From the NCBI GenBank assembly GCA_017399695.1, contig JAFQBK010000008.1, positions 1-35,546 on the forward strand: a DNA stretch of 35,546 nt. The letters are read 5' to 3'. The notes under the pieces are model-generated. The model was not told the DNA's origin and made no database searches. It saw only the letters and a program-made list of their open reading frames with translations. Source of the stretch: Clostridia bacterium. GTDB lineage: Bacteria; Bacillota; Clostridia; UBA1381; UBA9506. The translations under genes were made by a program, and so were the position numbers. Of this stretch, positions 15,837 through 24,854 are shown one piece after another. The stretch's first letter is position 1. Each line of letters begins with the position of its first letter.

Positions 15837-16574
15837 TTGCAAGACTTTTCCGGTTATGATTTATACGAGCTGATACATCTTGCGCAAGCTGGAGAGAAAA
15901 AAGCTCTTGACTGTCTCGTAGAAAAAAATATTCGTTTGGTCTACTCTGTTGCTCAACGTTTTTTGCACCGAGGTACGGATTTTGATGATTTGGTTCAGGT
16001 CGGATTTATCGGTCTTATCAAGGCGGTCAATAATTTCAATTCCGAGTTCGGCGTCCAATTTTCTACTTATGCCGTTCCGATGATTGCAGGGGAAATGCGC
16101 CGACTGTTGCGTGATGATGGCCCTATCAAAGTGAGCCGAAGCCTAAAGATGCTTGCCATTAGGGCAATGGCTGTCAAAGAGCAGCTGCTCGCGCAAAACG
16201 GCAGGGAGCCTACGATTTCAGAAATCGCAAAAACATTACAGGTAAGCGAAGCAGAGCTTGCCACCGCTTTCGATGTTCTCACTCCGCCCGAATCCTTATA
16301 TGCCGTCAGCGGTGAAAACGATTCTCTGTTTTTAATTGACAAAATTAGCACCGGAAGCAGTGAGGAGGCTAACATTCTGAACGAAATCTGTATCGAAAGT
16401 CTTATTAAGAAATTACCCGAGCGAGAGCAAACCATTATCAATATGCGTTACTTTAACGATAAGACGCAAAAAGAAGTTGCAGAACGACTCGGTATTTCTC
16501 AGGTTCAGGTTTCAAGACTGGAACGCAAGATTTTAAGTGAACTGAAACGGAAATTAGCTCAAGAAGCAACATAA
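15837..16574 (+). CDS. sigF: forespore-specific sigma factor F
   Basis: Sigma-F directs the first forespore-specific transcription. The 245-aa protein has region 2 at about 25-95 (LVEKNIRLVYSVAQRF, DFDDLVQVGFIGLIKA, FSTYAVPMIAGEMRR), region 3 at about 120-150 and region 4 at about 185-235 (LPEREQTIINMRYF, ERLGISQVQVSRLERK). It starts with TTG at 15837, supported by AAAGGAGG (15822-15829) 7 nt upstream; there is no better in-frame ATG. It is third in the operon, and a strong terminator follows. It is a paralogue of the sigma factor at 2695. Confidence 0.96.
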   Translation: MQDFSGYDLYELIHLAQAGEKKALDCLVEKNIRLVYSVAQRFLHRGTDFDDLVQVGFIGLIKAVNNFNSEFGVQFSTYAVPMIAGEMRRLLRDDGPIKVSRSLKMLAIRAMAVKEQLLAQNGREPTISEIAKTLQVSEAELATAFDVLTPPESLYAVSGENDSLFLIDKISTGSSEEANILNEICIESLIKKLPEREQTIINMRYFNDKTQKEVAERLGISQVQVSRLERKILSELKRKLAQEAT

Positions 16575-16586
16575 TTTACATAAAAA

Positions 16587-16610
16587 AAGCCGAGGCTTTC
16601 GCCTCGGCTT
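16587..16610. terminator. bidirectional terminator between sigF and the ABC ATPase
   Basis: A perfect 10-bp GC-rich stem AAGCCGAGGC / GCCTCGGCTT with loop TTTC, A-run on the left and a weaker T-rich stretch on the right, lies between two convergent stop codons. Confidence 0.88.
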
Positions 16611-16619
16611 CTAGTTTTA

Positions 16620-17732
16620 TTAGTTGATGATGGTCTTTTCCGTTTCCTTGTCGAACAAGTGAATCTTGTTACCATCGAGAGCAATCTTAATCTCATCGCC
16701 CGGCTGTGCGGTCGTTCTCGGATTTACGATTGCAGTGAAGTAGGAACCCTCAACATTCAGGTACAAGTGAGTGGTAGCACCCATAAGCTCGGTAACTTCA
16801 ACTCTAGCATCAATAACCGTATCCGGAGTAGATGCCAAATAGCCTTCTTCATCATGGATGGATTCCGGACGAATACCCATAATAACCTGCTTGCCGATGT
16901 ACTCGGAATCAGCCAGTTTCTGTGCTTTGCCTTCCGGAATTTTGATGGAAGAATTACCAAAGGTCAGGTACAAACCGTCATCCTTCTTATCTAAAGTTGC
17001 ATCGATGAAGTTCATCGGGGGGCTTCCGATAAAGCCTGCAACGAATACGTTACACGGATTATCGTAAAGAACCTGCGGGCTGTCAATCTGCTGAATGAAG
17101 CCATCCTTCATAACAACGATTCTGTCACCCATCGTCATAGCTTCTGTCTGGTCATGGGTTACATAGATAAAGGTTGTCTGCAGTTTCTTATGGAGCTTAC
17201 TGATCTCCGTTCTCATCTGACCACGGAGCTTCGCATCTAGGTTAGAAAGCGGTTCATCCATCAAGAATACTTTCGGGTTACGAACGATTGCACGACCCAA
17301 AGCAACACGCTGTCTCTGACCGCCGGACAGAGCCTTCGGCTTTCTGTCAAGCAAGTGCTCGATGTCCAGGATTCTTGCAGCTTCCTGTACTTTCTTCTTA
17401 ATTTCATCCTTCGGTACTTTACGAAGTTTCAAACCGAAAGCCATGTTATCGTATACCGTCATATGCGGATACAGAGCGTAGTTCTGGAAAACCATTGCAA
17501 TATCTCTGTCCTTCGGTGCGATATCATTTACCAGTTTATCGCCAATGAAGAGTTCACCTTCAGAAATCTCTTCCAGACCGGCAATCATTCTCAGGGTAGT
17601 CGATTTACCGCAACCGGAAGGTCCGACTAAAACGACAAACTCTTTGTCTTCGATATCTAAATTAAAATCACTTACAGCTGTAACGCCGCCGGCATATCTT
17701 TTATAAATGCCTTTTAAGTTCAAACTTGCCAT
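16620..17732 (-). CDS. carbohydrate ABC transporter ATP-binding protein (MsmK/UgpC type)
   Basis: This 370-aa cytoplasmic ATPase powers CUT1-family sugar ABC importers. Walker A GPSGCGKST is at about 37-45, with the Q-loop in FQNYALYPHM, signature LSGGQRQRVALGRA, Walker B FLMDEPLSN, and the H-loop histidine in VTHDQTEAM. The last 130 residues form the MalK-like regulatory OB/TOBE domain (MGIRPESIHDEEG, TELMGATTHLYL). I start at the ATG 17732 because AAGGAGG lies 8 nt before it; an ATG 24 nt earlier lacks a site. It has no permease or binding-protein neighbours, which fits the shared, stand-alone ATPases known for MsmK. The exact sugar cannot be inferred. Confidence 0.94.
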   Translation of the reverse strand: MASLNLKGIYKRYAGGVTAVSDFNLDIEDKEFVVLVGPSGCGKSTTLRMIAGLEEISEGELFIGDKLVNDIAPKDRDIAMVFQNYALYPHMTVYDNMAFGLKLRKVPKDEIKKKVQEAARILDIEHLLDRKPKALSGGQRQRVALGRAIVRNPKVFLMDEPLSNLDAKLRGQMRTEISKLHKKLQTTFIYVTHDQTEAMTMGDRIVVMKDGFIQQIDSPQVLYDNPCNVFVAGFIGSPPMNFIDATLDKKDDGLYLTFGNSSIKIPEGKAQKLADSEYIGKQVIMGIRPESIHDEEGYLASTPDTVIDARVEVTELMGATTHLYLNVEGSYFTAIVNPRTTAQPGDEIKIALDGNKIHLFDKETEKTIIN

Positions 17733-17864
17733 GTGTGAAACCTCCTTATGTTCCAACTAATCACTTTACTATGATATGATACCATAATTCCGTTAAAAAT
17801 GTTAGTCTCTTTTTGACCAAAAATTCAAAAATTTATTTAGTAAGATTACACAAAAGAATTTTTC

Positions 17865-20015
17865 CTATGCTTCTTTGATACTTAAGGATATTCTTTTCTT
17901 CTGCACATCAAGGTCAATGACCTTTACCTTGACCACGTCTCCGACGCTTAGCGCCTCCATCGGATGCTTGATAAACTTATTGCTGATTTGCGAGACATGA
18001 ACCAGTCCGTCCTGATGAACGCCGATATCGACAAACGCGCCGAAATCAATGACATTGCGTACCGTTCCGGTCAGTACCATACCAACACTTAAGTTTTCAA
18101 TGGACAAAAGGTCTGAACGAAGCATCGGCTTGGGAAGCTCGTCTCTTGGGTCACGACCCGGTTTTACTACAGCCTCCACGATATCCTTTAAGGTCGGAAC
18201 TCCGATGCCCAGCTTTTGAGCTAATACCGAAGTTCCCTCTGCTTTCACTTTTTCTAAAAATTCCTGCTTATTGGTCTCAAGCTCTGAAAGCGAAAAGCCT
18301 GTATACTTTGCCAGTGCCTCTGCCGCTTCGTAAGATTCCGGATGAACGGATGTATTATCCAAAGGATTTTTAGCACCCGGGATTCGCAAAAAACCTGCAC
18401 ATTGCTCATACGCTTTCGGACCGAGCTTTGCCACCTTTAAAAGCTGTTTTCTGTCTGCAAATTTTCCGTTTTCCTCGCGGTAGGAAACGATGTTTTTTGC
18501 AATCGTTCCATTGATGCCCGCGATATGCGAAAGCAACGACGGAGATGCCGTATTTAAGTCTACACCGACACTGTTTACACAGTCCTCAACGACTCCGTCT
18601 AACGCCTGCGACAGCCGTTTTTGATTCATATCGTGCTGATACTGACCGACACCGATGGATTTTGGGTCGATTTTTACAAGCTCTGCCAGCGGGTCCTGCA
18701 GACGTCTGGCAATCGAAACCGCACTCCTAAGAGCAACATCATAGTCCGGAAATTCTGCCGCACCAAGTTCGGATGCCGAATAAACAGACGCGCCCGACTC
18801 ATTGACCACCACATACTTTACGTCCAATCCAAGCTCCGATATTAAGTCTGCAACAAAGATTTCCGACTCTTTGGATGCTGTACCGTTTCCAATGGAAATC
18901 AAATCTACATGATATTTTTCTATTAAATTGGTAAGCACCTTTTTCGCCTGCGCTTTGTCGTGGTGCTCTAACGTGCAGTAAATAACCGTTGTGGCAAGAA
19001 CTTTTCCGGTTTCATCCACCACTGCAATCTTACAGCCGGTTCGGTATGCCGGGTCAAGTCCGAGCACGACCGCCCCTTTAATCGGCGGTTGCAGGAGCAG
19101 GCTATGTAAATTGGAAGAAAAGAGCTTAATTGCTTCCTCGCCGGCTTTATCGGTGAGTTCTGTACGGATTTCGTTCTCCACGGAAGGCGCAATCAAACGC
19201 TTATACGCATCCTTTGCCGCGAGCTCGACATATTCCGTCGTGACAGATGCCGGCTTTTTTAACAGTTCCGTTGACAAATATGCGTGAATCAGCTCTTCAT
19301 CCATCGAAACAGAGACCTTTAAGAGTTCTTCTTTCTCGCCTCGGTTCATCGCGAGTAAGCGATGATTTGCCACTTTTAATAAAGCTTCCGAAAAATCATA
19401 ATACAGCCGATAAACACTGTCTTCTTCCGTTGCTGCTTTGGATGTAATCAGGCCTTTTTGCATCGTTTTTGCTCGAATTTGCTTTCTGAATTCTGCATTA
19501 TCCGAAATATTCTCCGCAATGATATCCATTGCGCCGGCCAAAGCGTCGTCTACACTCTCGACACCTTTTTCCGCATCCACAAACGACTCCACCTGTGCCA
19601 GAAAGTTTCCGTCCGTAATCGTCTGTGCAAAAATAATTTCTGCCAGCGGCTCTAATCCCTTTTCTTTTGCCACGGTAGCGCGTGTTCTGCGCTTGGGGCG
19701 GTACGGGCGATAAATATCCTCAATTTCCTGCAGTGTTTCTGCCTTTTCTATCTGCACGCGCAGTTCATCCGTCAGTTTCTCCTGCTCATCAATTAAGCGA
19801 ATGACCTCTGCTTTTCTTTCTTCCAGGTTACGAAGATAGGTTAAGCGGTCAAAAAAGCGGCGCAATAATTGGTCGTCAAGCTCTCCTGTTTTTTCTTTTC
19901 TGTATCGTGCGATAAAAGGGATGGTATTTCCCGCATCAATTAGCTCGATGGTATTGGTTACCTGAAAATCCTTTAGTTCAAATTCTTTTTTTAAGCGCAA
20001 AGCAATTGCGTCCAT
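17865..20015 (-). CDS. tex: Tex-family S1 RNA-binding protein
   Basis: Tex/YhgF proteins are conserved nucleic-acid-binding proteins linked to transcription and gene expression under stress; the biochemical task is not settled. The 716-aa product has the family order: N-terminal helical domain, YqgF/RNase-H-like fold beginning VVLGLDPAYRTGCKIAVVD (about 320), helix-hairpin-helix region with DCVNSVGVDLNTASPSLL (about 490), and a C-terminal S1 domain (VLTGTVRNVIDFGAFVDIGV, about 645-712). The ATG at 20015 is preceded by GGGAG at good spacing; a GTG three codons upstream lies too close to that site. The gene is separate from its neighbours. Confidence 0.95.
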   Translation of the reverse strand: MDAIALRLKKEFELKDFQVTNTIELIDAGNTIPFIARYRKEKTGELDDQLLRRFFDRLTYLRNLEERKAEVIRLIDEQEKLTDELRVQIEKAETLQEIEDIYRPYRPKRRTRATVAKEKGLEPLAEIIFAQTITDGNFLAQVESFVDAEKGVESVDDALAGAMDIIAENISDNAEFRKQIRAKTMQKGLITSKAATEEDSVYRLYYDFSEALLKVANHRLLAMNRGEKEELLKVSVSMDEELIHAYLSTELLKKPASVTTEYVELAAKDAYKRLIAPSVENEIRTELTDKAGEEAIKLFSSNLHSLLLQPPIKGAVVLGLDPAYRTGCKIAVVDETGKVLATTVIYCTLEHHDKAQAKKVLTNLIEKYHVDLISIGNGTASKESEIFVADLISELGLDVKYVVVNESGASVYSASELGAAEFPDYDVALRSAVSIARRLQDPLAELVKIDPKSIGVGQYQHDMNQKRLSQALDGVVEDCVNSVGVDLNTASPSLLSHIAGINGTIAKNIVSYREENGKFADRKQLLKVAKLGPKAYEQCAGFLRIPGAKNPLDNTSVHPESYEAAEALAKYTGFSLSELETNKQEFLEKVKAEGTSVLAQKLGIGVPTLKDIVEAVVKPGRDPRDELPKPMLRSDLLSIENLSVGMVLTGTVRNVIDFGAFVDIGVHQDGLVHVSQISNKFIKHPMEALSVGDVVKVKVIDLDVQKKRISLSIKEA

Positions 20016-20046
20016 CAAAAGCACTCCCGTCTTTCGTAAATAAATG

Positions 20047-20070
20047 CAGGCGACCGCTTGCGGTCACCTG
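20047..20070 (-). terminator. terminator-like hairpin after the first SLH gene
   Basis: Arms CAGGCGACCG and CGGTCACCTG with loop CTTG. The one imperfect position is a C-A mismatch in plus-strand RNA but a G-U pair in minus-strand RNA, which supports function on the minus strand, downstream of the SLH gene. The T-tract on that side is weak (ATTTATTT), so read-through into tex is possible. Confidence 0.6.
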
Positions 20071-20080
20071 CGCTTTTTTA

Positions 20081-21475
20081 TTATTTCATCAGGCTCAAAA
20101 GTCTTGCGCACATTACCGCAACCTCTGCACGCGTTGCATTTCCACGCGGATTGACGCCACCGTCGGAGCCTTGGATGATTCCTGCTGCTACCATCGATGC
20201 CATTGCCTCTTTTGCGTAGCCGCTAATGAGGTCTTTGTCGCTGAATTCATCCAATACACTCACGTTGTCACTTGCTTCAATCACTCCCTGTTCAAGGAAC
20301 GCACGGTATGCGAGAGTAATTAAATCCTGACGGGTAATGGTTGCTTCCGGCATAAAGCGGTCTCCGTCACCTTTGGCAATGCCTGCTGCTTTTGCTGCAG
20401 AAATCGCATCATAGTAATAGCTGCCGACAGGCACGTCTGCAAAATTATCCGTACCACCCGTGATTTCCAGCATACGGGCAAGAATCAGAATGAAATCACC
20501 ACGCTTGATGTTGTTTGCCGGTGAATAGGTCGTCTTACTCGTGCCATTGATAATTCCCTTGTCACGAAGCTCGTAAATCGCATCCTTTGCCCAACTATAA
20601 TTTGCTAAGTCCGTAAACTCATCCTCTGTCGGTTCGGTTACAGGCGTATCAGTACCCGGCTTGGTGTTGCCTGTTCCGGTACCTGTTCCTGTGCCGGTTC
20701 CTGAGCCACCGCTATCTTCCGTAATAGCACAAAGCCCTAATTCTTCCAATGCACGGGCAATCGTCATTCCCTGCGTTTTATTGGTGTAGGCGTTTAACAG
20801 TTGCGCAAAATTTGCGAGCAGTCCATCTGCCGTCATTGTCTTTCCGCCAAGGGTGATTCCCTGCCAAATGCTATCAAATTTTGTGCGGAAGGCAGAAGAA
20901 ACCGAACGCACAGAGAATGCTCCGTCTGCTTCATCATAAGCGAAAAGGGAATTATACTTCACATTCTCATACATATTGGTTAAGATATATGCCAAAACAG
21001 ATTCGTTAATACCATCTGTCGTAAGTGTTGCTTTGAGTTTACTATTATATCTTCCCAACGCTGCAGAAAGCTCCTGCATACCGCTTTTTACTTTATTTGT
21101 AATAGCGAGCGGCTGAGTCTCTGTTTTTGCATCTGCGTATGCGTAAAGAGAAATCTGAACCTCTGCACATCCGAAAGCCGCAATACTTCTGATTGCCGCT
21201 TTTACCGCATCTGCGCCAAGCTCATCCACCATTGGTTTTGCCAAATCATAAATCATACCGCTCTGGGAATCAATCTGACCGCAGGCAGTTTCTAAATTCT
21301 GCTCTGCGCCCGAAAATACGGCGATATTTTCAATCAGCGACTTTCTTTCTGCTGCATCATAGTTTGCCACACGGTCAATCAGCGAACCGAACATTGCGCT
21401 ATCTGCGGCAAACGCAGAAAGACCTCCGCTTAAAATCATAAGTACGGATAAAAGTAATGCAATAATTTTTTTCAT
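20081..21475 (-). CDS. secreted S-layer homology (SLH) domain protein
   Basis: The 464-aa protein has a signal peptide (about 1-23, cut after AFA), an alpha-rich N-terminal domain of unknown function (about 25-250), a GT-repeat linker (about 254-275) and three C-terminal SLH domains. These begin near 286 (FTDLANYSWAKDAIYELRDKG), 345 (NFADVPVGSYYYDAISAAKA) and 408 (LDEFSDKDLISGYAKEAMAS). SLH triplets normally bind pyruvylated secondary cell-wall polymer, so the protein should sit on the cell surface. The SLH2 motif TITRQDLITL and SLH3 NATRAEVAVM keep the family signature. The ATG has GGGAGG 5 nt upstream. It has its own promoter, and the next SLH gene upstream ends with its own terminator. Confidence 0.92.
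   Translation of the reverse strand: MKKIIALLLSVLMILSGGLSAFAADSAMFGSLIDRVANYDAAERKSLIENIAVFSGAEQNLETACGQIDSQSGMIYDLAKPMVDELGADAVKAAIRSIAAFGCAEVQISLYAYADAKTETQPLAITNKVKSGMQELSAALGRYNSKLKATLTTDGINESVLAYILTNMYENVKYNSLFAYDEADGAFSVRSVSSAFRTKFDSIWQGITLGGKTMTADGLLANFAQLLNAYTNKTQGMTIARALEELGLCAITEDSGGSGTGTGTGTGTGNTKPGTDTPVTEPTEDEFTDLANYSWAKDAIYELRDKGIINGTSKTTYSPANNIKRGDFILILARMLEITGGTDNFADVPVGSYYYDAISAAKAAGIAKGDGDRFMPEATITRQDLITLAYRAFLEQGVIEASDNVSVLDEFSDKDLISGYAKEAMASMVAAGIIQGSDGGVNPRGNATRAEVAVMCARLLSLMK
20664..20706. repeat. hexanucleotide repeat encoding a Gly-Thr linker
   Basis: On the minus strand about six imperfect GGNACN units encode SGTGTGTGTGTGN between the N-terminal domain and the SLH domains of the protein at 20081-21475. 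Such repeats can change length by slippage without breaking the frame. Confidence 0.75.
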
Positions 21476-21555
21476 TGTTTCCTCCCGAGACCTTGTTTTT
21501 TCCGTTGCCCGCTACTCATCGCTTGGAACATTTCCGGACAGATTGGTCTATCAAT

Positions 21556-21584
21556 AGTATAACGGATTTTTAAGATAAAATCAA
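21556..21584 (-). promoter_or_regulatory. sigma-A promoter for the 464-aa SLH gene
   Basis: On the minus strand TTGATT (21579-21584), a 17-nt spacer and TATACT (21556-21561). It gives a leader of about 75 nt. Confidence 0.7.
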
Positions 21585-21610
21585 TAGAGAGGCTGTGAAG
21601 TTTTTTTAAA

Positions 21611-21652
21611 CAAAAAAGAAGATTTCCACCGCAGCGGAAATCTTCTTTTTTG
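21611..21652 (-). terminator. terminator after the 837-aa SLH gene
   Basis: A long stem of AAAAAAGAAGATTTCC with its complement GGAAATCTTCTTTTTT around a CGC-A-GCG tip, just after the stop codon and followed by T-rich sequence on the minus strand. Confidence 0.85.
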
Positions 21653-21656
21653 TTTT

Positions 21657-24170
21657 TTATAACTCGCCTTTTAAGTACAAGTAATTGTACAGAATCTTAC
21701 TTGCTTCAGCTCTGGTAACATCGCGTTTCGGCAAGAACATCTTATCTTCGGTTCCTTCTACGATTCCTAACGAAGTAGCCTGGCCGATGTACTTACGCGA
21801 CCATTCGCCGATGTGTTCAGCATCGCGGTAAGTGAGAGTCGTGTCAGCATGATTCAAACCAAACAGTCTCATTGCAAGTGCAACGATTTCTTCTCTCGAG
21901 AGAACTCGAAGCGGTTTGAATTCGCCGTCATCATAACCGGTGTAGATGCCTTTTTCCGACAGAAGTGCTACATAATCGTATGCCCAAGTTGCAATTGCAT
22001 CCTTATCCGAGTAGGTCACATCTGCTGCGCTGCCAAGTTCTGCCTCAAAACCCATCATTCGGACTAATACAACTGCCATTTCCTGTCTGGTAATACCCCA
22101 GTTCGGGTTGAAGTTGCCGTTTTCATCACCTACGAACAAGCCCTTATCTGCCAAAGCCTCGATGTAATCCTTTGCCCAGTGATTCACTGTATCCGGGAAG
22201 GTCGACGGTACCGGCGATGGTGACGGAACAATCGGCTCATCGTCTGAACTGCTGCTCGACGGTCTTCTGTTCGGCTTGGACGGGCTTGGGGTTGTAGTCG
22301 CCGCCGGGTTCACGCCACGTTCCAACTGGAAGGTATAGTATTTCACATCAGAGCCATTCACGCTCTTTACAACAACCATGGTTTCTTCTTCATAAGACAA
22401 GATGTCACGGATGCCGGAGCTTGCATCATACGGATTGGTTGCCACGGAAACAAATGTGCTCGGATCCGCATCAATGGTCGTAAATCCGTATGTGATGGTT
22501 GTGCTCGGATTTGCACTTGTGACTTTAATCATAAAGTCTCCGTTTTCACTTGTCAGTTCGTCCGGACCATATGCGGTGGTATCCGGTGCAAAGCTCGGAG
22601 TCAAGGTAAAGCCTTCGACTTCAATGCCTGTCAGCGCTGCAGGGTCTGCATAGATAGCAAAGGTATAGTACACGGTTTTTCCGTTGTTTTCTACCTTAAT
22701 TACAAACTTCGCACTGTCGTTTTCCGCAATCAGCGCTTCCGCCTTTGTTGCGCCGGTGCCGAAGTTCATCGCTGTCACATCATCACCAATTTCGCCGACT
22801 GCATAGGTAACCGTTGCGCCGTTTGCCGGAGAAAGTGCATCAATCACTGCTTCGATATTATAGGTTGCATTGCCGTCAACATTTACGGTGTAATCCTTCA
22901 CCTGCGGATCAAACTCTGCTGCCAGGCCAGGAATATTGGTTGTAATGGAGCTGATAGCAACATCATAATCAACCGTTGGGCGGGAAATATTTACATACTG
23001 AATATTCTGATTATAGCCGCCATCGGTTTCAATCTTAAATGCCACGGTTTTGCTTGTGCCGTTTGCCAGTGCTTCTGCGCTGATGGCATTCACCCAAACA
23101 GTATTAGCATCCACCGGGCCGTTGACAATCGCATAGGAAACAGTTGCTTTTTCGGTGTTTACCGGTGTTGCAACTACACTGAAGGTATCGGTGCCGATTT
23201 CTACCGGCGCACGATTTGCATCAAACGTGCTGTCGTATGCGCTTGTTTGCGTTCCATTAATTTCAAGTTTATCCAAAGCAACGTTTAAATCAGCCAGCGG
23301 TACATAAAGAGCCAACCCCTCATCTGCAAGAACGGTTTTGATGTTCGCTTTCGTTGCAGCATCATAGGAATTGTTGATTGCCGATGCCAAAGCATCTAAC
23401 ACCTGTTCTGCGTCAGCAATTGCTGCGCTGTCCAAGGTGTAGTCGCCCATACGGCTCATCAGTTTGGAATCGTATGCATCATACACTCTGTATGCAGCAA
23501 AATCATCGCCGCCGATTACATCATCCGTAAACTTAAAGCAATCCTTAAATGCGGTAAACAGGTTCAGCACGATATACGGAGCTTTTGCGGTTTCCATTGC
23601 CGTATGTGCTTCCATTGCGGTTCTTAAAGCCGCCGGATAAATATCTTCCGTATTATAAAGAGCAACGAGAGCGCTATCGCGTGCGGTTGTATCGCCTGCG
23701 GTCTGCCAAGCAAAGCTTGTACGCTCACCATTCTGTTTTACGCCGAAGCCATTGATTACATCTGCTCTTTTTGTCGTCGGCAGAGCACGAAGAAGTTCAA
23801 GCGTAAACAAAGACGCTGCATAGATGTGCTCTTTGCCCGGCTGATTCAGATTATTGAAAATATTCTGAAGGTCCGAGGAATTCACGCCCAGACTGCTGAA
23901 ATCCTTGTTCTTTACCGCACTAATCAAGGTATCCATATTGCGGTCCGGATTAGGTCCTGCCGCAGCTGTTGCCATATACATCTTGATGTAGTCCAGGATT
24001 TCCTGTCTTCTTGCCAGCGTATCCGGGGTGTTATCCGCCAAAAACGCTACCATGTCCTTCAGATTTGTGCCTGAAATCGTGACATCGGTCGGTGCTGCCG
24101 CAAAAACCGTTCCCATACAGGAAAGCAGCATAACCATTGCCAGAATGAGGCTTAGTACCTTTCTTTTCAT
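21657..24170 (-). CDS. large secreted SLH-domain protein with beta-sandwich repeats
   Basis: The 837-aa protein begins with a signal peptide (about 1-25, likely cut after VFA; the LLSC within it is a poor lipobox). Residues about 26-320 are a helical domain of unknown function. Residues about 330-620 hold three Ig/cadherin-like beta-sandwich units, of which YDVAISSITTNIPGLAAEF then DPQVKDYTVNVDGNATYNIE is typical. A Pro/Ser linker (PSPSKPNRRPSSSSSDD) leads to three SLH domains (first: FPDTVNHWAKDYIEALADKG). The protein should be anchored on the cell wall and reach outward, perhaps as an S-layer or adhesion component. The ATG follows AAAGGAG, 9 nt away. It lies 21 nt after the stop of the preceding membrane-protein gene, so the two are probably one operon. 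Confidence 0.9.
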   Translation of the reverse strand: MKRKVLSLILAMVMLLSCMGTVFAAAPTDVTISGTNLKDMVAFLADNTPDTLARRQEILDYIKMYMATAAAGPNPDRNMDTLISAVKNKDFSSLGVNSSDLQNIFNNLNQPGKEHIYAASLFTLELLRALPTTKRADVINGFGVKQNGERTSFAWQTAGDTTARDSALVALYNTEDIYPAALRTAMEAHTAMETAKAPYIVLNLFTAFKDCFKFTDDVIGGDDFAAYRVYDAYDSKLMSRMGDYTLDSAAIADAEQVLDALASAINNSYDAATKANIKTVLADEGLALYVPLADLNVALDKLEINGTQTSAYDSTFDANRAPVEIGTDTFSVVATPVNTEKATVSYAIVNGPVDANTVWVNAISAEALANGTSKTVAFKIETDGGYNQNIQYVNISRPTVDYDVAISSITTNIPGLAAEFDPQVKDYTVNVDGNATYNIEAVIDALSPANGATVTYAVGEIGDDVTAMNFGTGATKAEALIAENDSAKFVIKVENNGKTVYYTFAIYADPAALTGIEVEGFTLTPSFAPDTTAYGPDELTSENGDFMIKVTSANPSTTITYGFTTIDADPSTFVSVATNPYDASSGIRDILSYEEETMVVVKSVNGSDVKYYTFQLERGVNPAATTTPSPSKPNRRPSSSSSDDEPIVPSPSPVPSTFPDTVNHWAKDYIEALADKGLFVGDENGNFNPNWGITRQEMAVVLVRMMGFEAELGSAADVTYSDKDAIATWAYDYVALLSEKGIYTGYDDGEFKPLRVLSREEIVALAMRLFGLNHADTTLTYRDAEHIGEWSRKYIGQATSLGIVEGTEDKMFLPKRDVTRAEASKILYNYLYLKGEL

Positions 24171-24191
24171 GTCCCTACACTCCTTTTATAG

Positions 24192-24809
24192 TTACTCTTC
24201 TAATAAATATACATATTTTGAATAATATGAATAAATTGCACTTTTGTCTTCCGTAGATAAGTTCTTGCTTAAAATGGAATACGCACGGCTGATTTCCGCG
24301 CGGGTGATTCCCCCGTTCGTCATTGAAAGCAAGGTGTTATAGGCGTCCTGCGGTATGGACCTTGCAATAATCGCAAGCACCGCAAGCTTATCTGACCTTG
24401 AAATTTTATCATTCAGTTTCTTGACCTGCTCCGGGGTAAAGGAGAGCTTTGCCGTTACGTTATGTTTCTTTGCCGCCGCATCTAAAATGTCCGGCGCATT
24501 TTCTCCGCTTTGCTCCGGGGGATTCTCCCCTTCTTCTCCGATAGGAAGCTCAGCCTCTGTAGAGGTGTTTTCTTTCAGTTCAATACTTTCTGTAGAGCTA
24601 GGAGATTGCAAAAGGGCTTCCGTTGCTTTATAAAAGATAAAATCAACAACACAGTTATAAGTTATTTGCATTGCGGTCAAAATCAGCACAGGAATCAAAA
24701 CCCAAAGCAGTATTTTTTTCCAACGCTTCATTTTCTTTTTCTGTTTCTTTTTCTTCTTTCCGGAAGGGTTCATTTCTTCCTGAAGTGTCATTTCCTTCTT
24801 TTCTTCCAT
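24192..24809 (-). CDS. membrane-anchored protein of unknown function in the surface locus
   Basis: I do not recognise a family. The 205-aa protein has a very lysine-rich cytoplasmic tail (GKKKKKQKKKMKRWKK, about 17-32), one transmembrane helix (about 33-52), an acidic Glu/Ser/Pro spacer (about 68-105) and a C-terminal helical region of about 95 residues with RSDKLAVLAIIARSIPQDAY and GGITRAEISRAYSILSKNLS. The start at 24809 has AAGGAGGG 9 nt upstream; an upstream in-frame ATG has none. It lies 45 nt after the CapD-like gene and 21 nt before the large SLH gene, so it is probably their cotranscribed partner. A role in surface assembly is inference from position. Confidence 0.8.
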   Translation of the reverse strand: MEEKKEMTLQEEMNPSGKKKKKQKKKMKRWKKILLWVLIPVLILTAMQITYNCVVDFIFYKATEALLQSPSSTESIELKENTSTEAELPIGEEGENPPEQSGENAPDILDAAAKKHNVTAKLSFTPEQVKKLNDKISRSDKLAVLAIIARSIPQDAYNTLLSMTNGGITRAEISRAYSILSKNLSTEDKSAIYSYYSKYVYLLEE

Positions 24810-24854
24810 AGCGGTCTTCCCTCCTTTTTTGCAAGACCACAAGGTTAAATCCTT

